From contig OZ038510.1 of assembly GCA_964036315.1 (NCBI GenBank), forward strand, positions 83,440,319 to 83,504,318: DNA of 64,000 bases, read 5' to 3'. The notes beneath the pieces were generated by a model. The model saw only the letters and a program-made list of their open reading frames with translations. It searched no databases and was not told where the DNA came from. A program made the translations under genes and the position numbers. Origin of the DNA: Acanthosepion esculentum (Eukaryota; Mollusca; Cephalopoda; Sepiida; Sepiidae). Below, in pieces: positions 53,748-64,000 of this stretch (position 1 is its first letter; every line of letters starts with the position of its first letter).

Positions 53748-54983
53748 ATGAATCGTTCATTCTTTCTTTCTGTCTTCTTTCTTTCTTTCTGTTTTCTTTC
53801 TATGTATCGTTCATTCTTTCTTTCTGTCTTATTCCTTACATTCTTTCCTTCTGTTTTTTTCTATGAATCGTTCATTCTTTCTTTCTGTCTTCTTTCTTTC
53901 TTTCTGTTTTCTTTCTATGTATCGTTCATTCTTTCTGACTTCTTCCTTTCTTTGTTTCTGTTTTCTTTCTATGAATCGTTCATTCTTTCTTTCTGTCTTC
54001 TTTCTTTCTTTCTGTTTTCTTTCTATGTATCGTTCATTCTTTCTTTCTGTCTTATTCCTTACATTCTTTCCTACTGTTTTTTTCTATGGATCGTTCATTC
54101 TTTCTTTCTGTCTTCTTTCTTTCTTTCTGTTTTCTTTCTATGTATCGTTCATTCTTTCTTTCTGTCTTATTCCTTACATTCTTTCATTCTGTTTTTTTCT
54201 ATGAATCGTCATTCTTTCTTTCTGTCTTCTTTCTTTCTTTCTGTTTTCTTTCTATGTATCGTTCATTCTTTCTGACTTCTTCCTTTCTTTCTTTCTGTTT
54301 TCTTTCTATGTATCGTTCATTCATTCTGACTTCTTCCTTTCTTTCTTTCTGTTTTCTTTCTATGTATCGTTCATTCTTTCTGATTTCTTGCTTTCTTTCT
54401 TTCTGTTTTCTTTCTATGTATCGTTCATTCTTTCTTTCTGTCTTATTCCTTACATTCATTCCTTCTGTTTTTTTCTATGAATCGTTCATTCTTTCTTTCT
54501 GTCTTCTTTCTTTCTTTCTGTTTTCTTTCTATGTATCGTTCATTCTTTCTGACTTCTTCCGTTCTTTCTTTCTGTTTTCTTTCTATGTATCGTTCATTCT
54601 TTCTTTCTGTCTTATTCCTTACATTCTTTCATTCTGTTTTTTTCTATGAATCGTTCATTTTTTTCTTTCTGTCTTCTTTCTTGCTTTCTGTTTTCTTTCT
54701 ATGTATCGTTCATTCTTTCTGACTTCTTCCTTTCTTTCTTTCTGTTTTCTTTCTATGTATCGTTCATTCTTTCTTTCTGTCTTATTCCTTACATTCTTTC
54801 CTTCTGTTTTTTTCTATGAATCGTTCATTCTTTCTTTCTGTGTTCTTTCTTTCTTTCTGTTTCTTTCTATGTATCGTTCATTCTTTCTGACTTATTGCTT
54901 TCTTTCTTTCTGTTTTCTTTCTATGTATCGTTAATTCTTTCTTTCTCTCTTATTCCTTACATTCTTTCCTTCTGTTTTTTTCT

Positions 54984-55773
54984 ATGAATCGTTCATTCTT
55001 TCTTTCTGTCTTCTTTCTTTCTTTCTGTTTTCTTTCTATGTATCGTTCATCCTTTCTTTCTGTCTTATTCCTTACATTCTTTCCTTCTGTTTTTTTCTAT
55101 GAATCGTTCATTCTTTCTTTCTGTCTTCTTTCTTTCTTTCTGTTTTCTTTCTATGTATCGTTCATTCTTTCTGACTTCTTCCGTTCTTTCTTTCTGTTTT
55201 CTTTCTATGTATCGTTCATTCTTTCTTTCTGTCTTATTCCTTACATTCTTTCATTCTGTTTTTTTCTATGAATCGTTCATTCTTTCTTTCTGTCTTCTTT
55301 CTTTCTTTCTGTTTTGTTTCTATGTATCGTTCATTCTTTCTGACTTCTTCCGTTCTTTCTTTCTGTTTTCTTTCTATGTATCGTTCATTCTTTCTTTCTG
55401 TCTTATTCCTTACATTCTTTCCTTCTGTTTTTTTCTATGAATCGTTCATTCTTTCTTTCTGTCTTCTTTCTTGCTTTCTGTTTTCTTTCTATGTATCGTT
55501 CATTCTTTCTGACTTCTTCCTTTCTTTCTTTCTGTTTTCTTTCTATGTATCGTTCATTCTTTCTTTCTGTCTTATTCCTTACATTCTTTCCTTCTGTTTT
55601 TTTCTATGAATCGTTCATTCTTTCTTTCTGTCTTCTTTCTTTCTTTCTGTTTCTTTCTATGTATCGTTCATTCTTTCTGACTTATTGCTTTCTTTCTTTC
55701 TGTTTTCTTTCTATGTATCGTTAATTCTTTCTTTCTCTCTTATTCCTTACATTCTTTCCTTCTGTTTTTTTCT
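54984..55773 (+). repeat. 790 bp higher-order unit, copy
   Basis: Same 115 + 169 + 169 + 169 + 168 bp pattern, with starts at 54984, 55099, 55268, 55437 and 55606. The C sub-repeat after the 168 bp unit has CTTTCTCTCTTATTCC instead of CTGTCTTATTCC, as in the other 790 bp copies. Confidence 0.85.
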
Positions 55774-56455
55774 ATGAATCGTTCATTCTTTCTTTCTGTC
55801 TTCTTTCTTTCTTTCTGTTTTCTTTCTATGTATCGTTCATTCTTTCTTTCTGTCTTATTCCTTACATTCTTTCCTTCTGTTTTTTTCTATGAATCGTTCA
55901 TTCTTTCTTTCTGTCTTCTTTCTTTCTTTCTGTTTTCTTTCTATGTATCGTTCATTCTTTCTTTCTGTCTTATTCCTTACATTCTTTCATTCTGTTTTTT
56001 TCTATGAATCGTTCATTCTTTCTTTCTGTCTTCTTTCTTTCTTTCTGTTTTCTTTCTATGTATCGTTCATTCTTTCTTTCTGTCTTATTCCTTACATTCT
56101 TTCCTTCTGTTTTTTTCTATGAATCGTTCATTCTTTCTTTCTGTCTTCTTTCTTGCTTTCTGTTTTCTTTCTATGTATCGTTCATTCTTTCTGACTTCTT
56201 CCTTTCTTTCTTTCTGTTTTCTTTCTATGTATCGTTCATTCTTTCTTTCTGTCTTATTCCTTACATTCTTTCCTTCTGTTTTTTTCTATGAATCGTTCAT
56301 TCTTTCTTTCTGTGTTCTTTCTTTCTTTCTGTTTCTTTCTATGTATCGTTCATTCTTTCTGACTTATTGCTTTCTTTCTTTCTGTTTTCTTTCTATGTAT
56401 CGTTAATTCTTTCTTTCTCTCTTATTCCTTACATTCTTTCCTTCTGTTTTTTTCT
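55774..56455 (+). repeat. 682 bp variant unit
   Basis: Starts at 55774, 55889, 56004, 56119 and 56288: three 115 bp units (B missing), one 169 and one 168. It recurs at 61987-62668. Confidence 0.85.
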
Positions 56456-58035
56456 ATGAATCGTTCATTCTTTCTTTCTGTCTTCTTTCTTTCTTTCTGT
56501 TTTCTTTCTATGTATCGTTCATTCTTTCTTTCTGTCTTATTCCTTACATTCTTTCCTTCTGTTTTTTTCTATGAATCGTTCATTCTTTCTTTCTGTCTTC
56601 TTTCTTTCTTTCTGTTTTCTTTCTATGTATCGTTCATTCTTTCTGACTTCTTCCGTTCTTTCTTTCTGTTTTCTTTCTATGTATCGTTCATTCTTTCTTT
56701 CTGTCTTATTCCTTACATTCTTTCATTCTGTTTTTTTCTATGAATCGTTCATTCTTTCTTTCTGTCTTCTTTCTTTCTTTCTGTTTTGTTTCTATGTATC
56801 GTTCATTCTTTCTGACTTCTTCCGTTCTTTCTTTCTGTTTTCTTTCTATGTATCGTTCATTCTTTCTTTCTGTCTTATTCCTTACATTCTTTCCTTCTGT
56901 TTTTTTCTATGAATCGTTCATTCTTTCTTTCTGTCTTCTTTCTTGCTTTCTGTTTTCTTTCTATGTATCGTTCATTCTTTCTGACTTCTTCCTTTCTTTC
57001 TTTCTGTTTTCTTTCTATGTATCGTTCATTCTTTCTTTCTGTCTTATTCCTTACATTCTTTCCTTCTGTTTTTTTCTATGAATCGTTCATTCTTTCTTTC
57101 TGTCTTCTTTCTTTCTTTCTGTTTCTTTCTATGTATCGTTCATTCTTTCTGACTTATTGCTTTCTTTCTTTCTGTTTTCTTTCTATGTATCGTTAATTCT
57201 TTCTTTCTCTCTTATTCCTTACATTCTTTCCTTCTGTTTTTTTCTATGAATCGTTCATTCTTTCTTTCTGTCTTCTTTCTTTCTTTCTGTTTTCTTTCTA
57301 TGTATCGTTCATTCTTTCTTTCTGTCTTATTCCTTACATTCTTTCCTTCTGTTTTTTTCTATGAATCGTTCATTCTTTCTTTCTGTCTTCTTTCTTTCTT
57401 TCTGTTTTCTTTCTATGTATCGTTCATTCTTTCTGACTTCTTCCGTTCTTTCTTTCTGTTTTCTTTCTATGTATCGTTCATTCTTTCTTTCTGTCTTATT
57501 CCTTACATTCTTTCATTCTGTTTTTTTCTATGAATCGTTCATTCTTTCTTTCTGTCTTCTTTCTTTCTTTCTGTTTTGTTTCTATGTATCGTTCATTCTT
57601 TCTGACTTCTTCCGTTCTTTCTTTCTGTTTTCTTTCTATGTATCGTTCATTCTTTCTTTCTGTCTTATTCCTTACATTCTTTCCTTCGGTTTTTTTCTAT
57701 GAATCGTTCATTCTTTCTTTCTGTCTTCTTTCTTGCTTTCTGTTTTCTTTCTATGTATCGTTCATTCTTTCTGACTTCTTCCTTTCTTTCTTTCTGTTTT
57801 CTTTCTATGTATCGTTCATTCTTTCTTTCTGTCTTATTCCTTACATTCTTTCCTTCTGTTTTTTTCTATGAATCGTTCATTCTTTCTTTCTGTCTTCTTT
57901 CTTTCTTTCTGTTTCTTTCTATGTATCGTTCATTCTTTCTGACTTATTGCTTTCTTTCTTTCTGTTTTCTTTCTATGTATCGTTAATTCTTTCTTTCTCT
58001 CTTATTCCTTACATTCTTTCCTTCTGTTTTTTTCT
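56456..58035 (+). repeat. Two tandem 790 bp higher-order units
   Basis: 56456-57245 and 57246-58035 are consecutive 790 bp units with starts at +0, +115, +284, +453 and +622. A third begins at 58036 and breaks off after about 300 bp. A rare GGTTTTTTTC variant at 57688 marks the second unit. Confidence 0.9.
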
Positions 58036-58329
58036 ATGAATCGTTCATTCTTTCTTTCTGTCTTCTTTCTTTCTTTCTGTTTTCTTTCTATGTATCGTTC
58101 ATTCTTTCTTTCTGTCTTATTCCTTACATTCTTTCCTTCTGTTTTTTTCTATGAATCGTTCATTCTTTCTTTCTGTCTTCTTTCTTTCTTTCTGTTTTCT
58201 TTCTATGTATCGTTCATTCTTTCTGACTTCTTCCGTTCTTTCTTTCTGTTTTCTTTCTATGTATCGTTCATTCTTTCTTTCTGTCTTATTCCTTACATTC
58301 TTTCATTCTGTTTTTTTCTATGAATCGTT

Positions 58330-60499
58330 CATTCTTTCTTTCTGTTTTCTTTCTATGTATCGTTCATTATTTCTGACTTCTTCCGTTCTTTCTTTCTGTT
58401 TTCTTTCTATGTATCGTTAATTCTTTCTTTCTGTCTTATTCCTTACATTCTTTCCTTCTGTTTTTTTCTATGAATCGTTCATTCTTTCTTTCTGTCTTCT
58501 TTCTTTCTTTCTGTTTTCTTTCTATGTATCGTTCATTCTTTCTGACTTATTGCTTTCTTTCTTTCTGTTTTCTTTCTATGTATCGTTAATTCTTTCTTTC
58601 TGTCTTATTCCTTACATTCTTTCCTTCTGTTTTTTTCTATGAATCGTTCATTCTTTCTTTCTGCCTTCTTTCTTTCTTTCTGTTTTCTTTCTATGTATCG
58701 TTCATTCTTTCTGACTTCTTCCGTTCTTTCTTTCTGTTTTCTTTCTATGTATCGTTCATTCTTTCATTCTGTCTTATTCCTTACATTCTTTCCTTCTGTT
58801 TTTTTTCTATGAATCGTTCATTCTTTCTTTCTGTCTTCTTTCTTTCTTTCTGTTTTCTTTCTATGTATCGTTCATTCTTTCTGATTTCTTCCTTTCTTTC
58901 TTTCTGTTTTCTTTCTATGTATCGATCATTCTTTCTTTCTGTCTTATTCCTTACATTCTTTCATTCTGTTTTTTTCTATGAATCGTTCATTCTTTCTTTC
59001 TGTCTTCTTTCTTTCTTTCTGTTTTCTTTCTATGTATCGTTCATTCTATCTGACTTTCTCCATTCTTTCTTTCTTTTTTCTGTTTTTTTTCTATGAATCG
59101 TTCATTCTTATTTTCTGTTTTCTTCCTTTCTTTCTTCCTTTCTTTCTTTCTTTCTGTTGCTTTCTATATATCGTTTATTCTTTCTTTCTGTATTCTTTCT
59201 TTCTTTCCTTCTGTTTTCATTCTATGTATCGTTCATTCTTTCTTTCTGTCTTATTCCTTACATTCTTTCCTTCTGTTTTTTTCTATGCATCGTTCATTCT
59301 TTCTTTCTGTCTTCTTTCTTTCTTTCTGTTTTCTTTCTATGTATCGTTCATTCTTTCTGACGTCTTCCTTTCTTTCTTTCTGTTTTCTTTCTATGTATCT
59401 TTCATTCTTTCTTTCTGTATTATTCCTTACATTCTTTCCTTCAGTTTTTTTCTATGAATCGTTCATTCTTTCTTTCTGTCTTCTTTCTTTCTTTCTGTTT
59501 TCTTTCTATGTATCGTTCATTCTTTCTGACTTCTTCCTTTCTTTCTTTCTGTTTTCTTTCTATGTATCGTTCATTCTTTCCGACTTCTTCCTTTCTTTGT
59601 TTCTGTTATCTTTCCATGTATCGTTCATTCTTTCTTTCTGTCTTATTCCTTACATTCTTTCCTCCTGTTTTTTTCTATGAATCGTTCATTCGTTCTTTCT
59701 GTCTTCTTTCTTTCTTTCTGTTTTCTTTCTATGTATCGTTCATTCTTTCTGACTTCTTCCTTTCTTTCTTTCTGTTTTCTTTCTATGTATCGTTCATTCT
59801 TTCTGATTTCTTCCGTTCTTTCTTTCTGTTTTCTTTCTATGTATCGTTCATTCTTTCTGATTTCTTCCGTTCTTTCTTTCTGTTTTCTTTCTATGTATCG
59901 TTCATTCTTTCTGATTTCTTCCGTTCTTTCTTTCTGTTTTCTTTCTATGTATCGTTCATTCTTTCTTTCTGTCTTATTCCTTACATTCTTTCATTCTGTT
60001 TTTCTTATGAATCGTTCATTCTTTCATTCTGTCTTCTTTCTTTCTTTCCGTTTTCTTTCTATATACCGTTCATTCTTTCTGACGTCTTCCTTTCTTTCTT
60101 TCTGTTTTCTTTCTATGTATCGTTCATTCTTTCTTTCTGTCTTATTCTTTACATTCTTTCCTTCTGTTTTTTTCTATGAATCGTTCATTCTTTCTTTCTG
60201 TCTTCTTTCTTTCTTTCTGTTTTCTTTCTATGTATCGTTCATTCTTTCTGACTTCTTCCTTTCTTTCTTTCCGTTTTCTTTCTATGTATCGATCATTCTT
60301 TCTTTCTGTCTTATTCCTTACATTCTTTCCTTCTGTTTTTTTCTATGAATCGTTCATTCTTTCTTTCTGTCTTCTTTCTTTCTTTCTGTTTTCTTTCTAT
60401 GTATCGTTCATTCTATCTGACTTCTTCCTTTCTTTCTTTCTTTTTTCTGTTTTTTTCTATGAATCGTTCATTCTTATTTTCTGTTTTCTTCCTTTCTTC

Positions 60500-60533
<34 letters not shown>

Positions 60534-61867
60534 GTTGCTTTCTATGTATCGTTCATTCTTTCTTTCTGTATTCTTTCTTTCTTTCCTTCTGTTTTCATTC
60601 TATGTATCGTTCATTCTTTCTTTCTGTCTTATTCCTTACATTCTTTCCTTCTGTTTTTTTTCTATGCATCGTTCATTCTTTCTTTCTGTCTTCTTTCTTT
60701 CTTTCTGTTTTCTTTCTATATATCGTTCATTCTTTCTGACTTCTTCCTTTCTTTCTTTCTGTTTTCTTTCTATGTATCGTTCATTCTTTCTTTCTGTCTT
60801 ATTCCTTACATTCTTTCCTTCTGTTTTTTTTCTATGAATCGTTCATTCTTTCTTTCTGTCTTCTTTCTTTCTTTCTGTTTTCTTTCTATGTATCTTTCAT
60901 TCTTTCTGACTTCTTCCTTTCTTTCTTTCTGATTTCTTTCTATGTATCGTTCATTCTTTCTGACTTCTTGCTTTCTTTCTTTCTGTTTTCTTTCTATGTA
61001 TCGTTCATTCTCTCTTTCTGTCTTATTCCTTACATTCTTTCCTCCTGTTTTATTTCTATGAATCGTTCATTCTTTCTTTCTGTCTTCTTTCTTTCTTTCT
61101 GTTTTCTTTCTATGTATCGTTCATTCTTTCTGAATTCTTGCTTTCTTTCTTTCTGTGTTCTTTCTATGTATCGTTCATACTTGCTTTCTGTCTTATTCCT
61201 TACATTCTTTCCTTCTGTTTTTTTCTATGAATCGTTCATTCTTTCTTTCTGTCTTCTTTCTTTCTTTCTGTTTTCTTTCTATGTATCGTTCATTCTTTCT
61301 GACTTCTTCCTTTCTTTCTTTCTGTTTTCTTTCTATGTATCGTTCATTCTTTCTTTCTGTCTTATTCCTTACATTCTTTCCTCCTGTTTTTTTCTATGAA
61401 TCGTTCATTCTTTCTTTCTGTCTTCTTTCTTTCTGTTTTCTTTCTATGTATCGTTCATTCATTCTGACATCTTGCTTTCTTTCTTTCTGTTTTCTTTCTG
61501 TGTATCGTTCATTCTTTCTTTCTGTCTTATTCCTTACATTCTTTCCTTCTGTTTTTTCTATGAATCGTTCATTCTTTCTTTCTGTCTTCTTTCTTTCTTT
61601 CTGTTTTCTTTCTATGTATCGTTCATTCTTTCTGACTTCTTCCTTTCTTTCTTTCTGTTTTCTTTCTATATATTGTTCATTCTTTCTGACTTCTTCCTTT
61701 CTTTCTTTCTGTTTTCTTTCTATGTCTCGTTCATTCTTTCTTTCTGTCTTGTTCCTTACATTCTTTCCTCCTGTTTTTTTCTATGAATCGTTCATTCTTT
61801 CTTTCTGTTTTCTTTCTATGTATCGTTCATTCTTTCTGACTTCTTCCTTTCTTTCTTTCTGTTTTCT
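58330..61867 (+). repeat. Irregular interval within the satellite
   Basis: Between two blocks of regular 790/682 bp units. It contains, near 59045-59230 and 60415-60610, the TTTTTTCTGTTTTTTTCTATG and GTTGCTTTCTAT blocks otherwise typical of the left edge (30.2-31.1 kb), and repeated B units with CTGATTTCTTCCGTTC (59810-59930). Confidence 0.75.
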
Positions 61868-64000
61868 TTCTATGTATCGTTCATTCTTTCTGACTTATTG
61901 CTTTCTTTCTTTCTGTTTTCTTTCTATGTATCGTTAATTCTTTCTTTCTCTCTTATTCCTTACATTCTTTCCTTCTGTTTTTTTCTATGAATCGTTCATT
62001 CTTTCTTTCTGTCTTCTTTCTTTCTTTCTGTTTTCTTTCTATGTATCGTTCATTCTTTCTTTCTGTCTTATTCCTTACATTTTTTCCTTCTGTTTTTTTC
62101 TATGAATCGTTCATTCTTTCTTTCTGTCTTCTTTCTTTCTTTCTGTTTTCTTTCTATGTATCGTTCATTCTTTCTTTCTGTCTTATTCCTTACATTCTTT
62201 CATTCTGTTTTTTTCTATGAATCGTTCATTCTTTCTTTCTGTCTTCTTTCTTTCTTTCTGTTTTCTTTCTATGTATCGTTCATTCTTTCTTTCTGTCTTA
62301 TTCCTTACATTCTTTCCTTCTGTTTTTTTCTATGAATCGTTCATTCTTTCTTTCTGTCTTCTTTCTTGCTTTCTGTTTTCTTTCTATGTATCGTTCATTC
62401 TTTCTGACTTCTTCCTTTCTTTCTTTCTGTTTTCTTTCTATGTATCGTTCATTCTTTCTTTCTGTCTTATTCCTTACATTCTTTCCTTCTGTTTTTTTCT
62501 ATGAATCGTTCATTCTTTCTTTCTGTGTTCTTTCTTTCTTTCTGTTTCTTTCTATGTATCGTTCATTCTTTCTGACTTATTGCTTTCTTTCTTTCTGTTT
62601 TCTTTCTATGTATCGTTAATTCTTTCTTTCTCTCTTATTCCTTACATTCTTTCCTTCTGTTTTTTTCTATGAATCGTTCATTCTTTCTTTCTGTCTTCTT
62701 TCTTTCTTTCTGTTTTCTTTCTATATATCGTTCATTCTTTCTTTCTGTCTTATTCCTTACATTCTTTCCTTCTGTTTTTTTCTATGAATCGTTCATTCTT
62801 TCTTTCTGTCTTCTTTCTTTCTTTCTGTTTTCTTTCTATGTATCGTTCATTCTTTCTGACTTCTTCCGTTCTTTCTTTCTGTTTTCTTTCTATGTATCGT
62901 TCATTCTTTCTTTCTGTCTTATTCCTTACATTCTTTCATTCTGTTTTTTTCTATGAATCGTTCATTCTTTCTTTCTGTCTTCTTTCTTTCTTTCTGTTTT
63001 GTTTCTATGTATCGTTCATTCTTTCTGACTTCTTCCGTTCTTTCTTTCTGTTTTCTTTCTATGTATCGTTCATTCTTTCTTTCTGTCTTATTCCTTACAT
63101 TCTTTCCTTCTGTTTTTTTCTATGAATCGTTCATTCTTTCTTTCTGTCTTCTTTCTTGCTTTCTGTTTTCTTTCTATGTATCGTTCATTCTTTCTGACTT
63201 CTTCCTTTCTTTCTTTCTGTTTTCTTTCTATGTATCGTTCATTCTTTCTTTCTGTCTTATTCCTTACATTCTTTCCTTCTGTTTTTTTCTATGAATCGTT
63301 CATTCTTTCTTTCTGTCTTCTTTCTTTCTTTCTGTTTCTTTCTATGTATCGTTCATTCTTTCTGACTTATTGCTTTCTTTCTTTCTGTTTTCTTTCTATG
63401 TATCGTTAATTCTTTCTTTCTCTCTTATTCCTTACATTCTTTCCTTCTGTTTTTTTCTATGAATCGTTCATTCTTTCTTTCTGTCTTCTTTCTTTCTTTC
63501 TGTTTTCTTTCTATGTATCGTTCATTCTTTCTTTCTGTCTTATTCCTTACATTCTTTCCTTCTGTTTTTTTCTATGAATCGTTCATTCTTTCTTTCTGTC
63601 TTCTTTCTTTCTTTCTGTTTTCTTTCTATGTATCGTTCATTCTTTCTGACTTCTTCCGTTCTTTCTTTCTGTTTTCTTTCTATGTATCGTTCATTCTTTC
63701 TTTCTGTCTTATTCCTTACATTCTTTCATTCTGTTTTTTTCTATGAATCGTTCATTCTTTCTTTCTGTCTTCTTTCTTTCTTTCTGTTTTGTTTCTATGT
63801 ATCGTTCATTCTTTCTGACTTCTTCCGTTCTTTCTTTCTGTTTTCTTTCTATGTATCGTTCATTCTTTCTTTCTGTCTTATTCCTTACATTCTTTCCTTC
63901 GGTTTTTTTCTATGAATCGTTCATTCTTTCTTTCTGTCTTCTTTCTTGCTTTCTGTTTTCTTTCTATGTATCGTTCATTCTTTCTGACTTCTTCCTTTCT
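61868..64000 (+). repeat. Second copy of 55655-57787, offset exactly 6,213 bp
   Basis: Unit starts 61987, 62102, 62217, 62332, 62669, 62784, 62953, 63122, 63459 and 63574 are each 6,213 bp after 55774, 55889, 56004, 56119, 56456, 56571, 56740, 56909, 57246 and 57361. Even the rare GGTTTTTTTC at 57688 has its partner at 63901. I noticed only two differences (62078-62082 region, ACATTTTTTCC against ACATTCTTTCC; 62725, CTATATATCG against CTATGTATCG). The left border is near 61868, where CTGTTTTCTTTC replaces CTGTTTCTTTC. The copy continues beyond the window. Confidence 0.88.

Larger units (their letters stand above)
29511..64000 (+). repeat. Giant layered polypyrimidine satellite (54+54+61 = 169 bp unit), open at right edge
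   Basis: 34.5 kb of continuous head-to-tail repeat, C/T-rich on the plus strand, never inverted. Every sub-repeat begins with TATGTATCGTTCATTCTTTC or a close variant. Three sub-repeat types are visible: A (54 bp, starts TATGAATCG, contains CTGTCTTCTTTC), B (54 bp, contains CTGACTTCTTCC, CTGACTTATTGC or CTGACTTCTTGC) and C (61 bp, contains CTTATTCCTTACATTC and ends CTGTTTTTTTC). A+B+C gives 169 bp, for example at 42777-42945. Variants omit B (115 bp) or repeat it. Because the unit lacks stops and 169 is 1 modulo 3, overlapping open frames of 113 codons recur in all frames; they are not genes. Confidence 0.97.

Noticed and set aside
29602..64000. Dozens of open frames of 77-398 codons (for example 31821-33017) rich in Phe, Ser, Leu with [14 protein letters not shown] repeats
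   Set aside because: They arise because the satellite unit has few stops on the plus strand and 169 bp shifts the frame by one each time. The same DNA is open in several frames at once and the peptides are direct translations of TTTC words.

Overview
The window is eukaryotic, non-coding, repeat-dominated DNA. I see no intact host protein gene, rRNA gene or functional tRNA gene. The (TAA)n-tailed LINE copies, the many long (TA)n tracts that abut transposon ends, the tRNA-derived short repeats and the degenerate TTAGGG-type tract fit a large animal genome. A mollusc, especially a cephalopod, is my best guess, but that rests on general familiarity with these repeats and not on a diagnostic gene.

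Layout. (1) 1-4380 is a head-to-tail chain of 5'-truncated copies of one LINE family (YMDD reverse transcriptase, CX2CX8HX4C zinc knuckle, RPDIVI endonuclease-like motif). The first four end in (AAT)n and the next copy starts directly after that tail; the last carries a 160 bp internal inverted duplication. (2) 4490-5490 holds two foldback (inverted-repeat) elements flanked by (TA)n. (3) 5500-13200 holds decayed pieces of a second, APE-type-looking LINE, a LINE C-terminal fragment, GC-rich short repeats, a (TATC)n array with a regular interruption, a palindromic repeat and a tRNA-Gly-like SINE. (4) 13200-16370 has two copies of a dispersed repeat, one with a nested GC-rich insertion, around a 1.1 kb (TA)n array interrupted 31 times by one 12-mer. 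(5) 17700-18480 is a degenerate telomere-like tract. (6) 18480-29510 mixes unrecognised AT-rich DNA with LINE 3' ends, more foldback and SINE copies, a 32 bp minisatellite carrying TGACGTCA, and a 35 bp minisatellite.

(7) 29511-64000, 54% of the window and running off its right edge, is one continuous polypyrimidine satellite. It is built from sub-repeats of 54, 54 and 61 bp that make a 169 bp unit. Those units are arranged into larger units (790, 682, about 2.0-2.5 kb), and a segment is repeated at exactly 6,213 bp. Private variants are shared at constant offsets, which shows recent amplification of multi-unit blocks.

The most interesting material is this layered satellite and the repeated association of (TA)n tracts with the ends of foldback, SINE and LINE elements. 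There is no pathway or operon to describe; long open frames inside the satellites are by-products of repeat units that lack stop codons.
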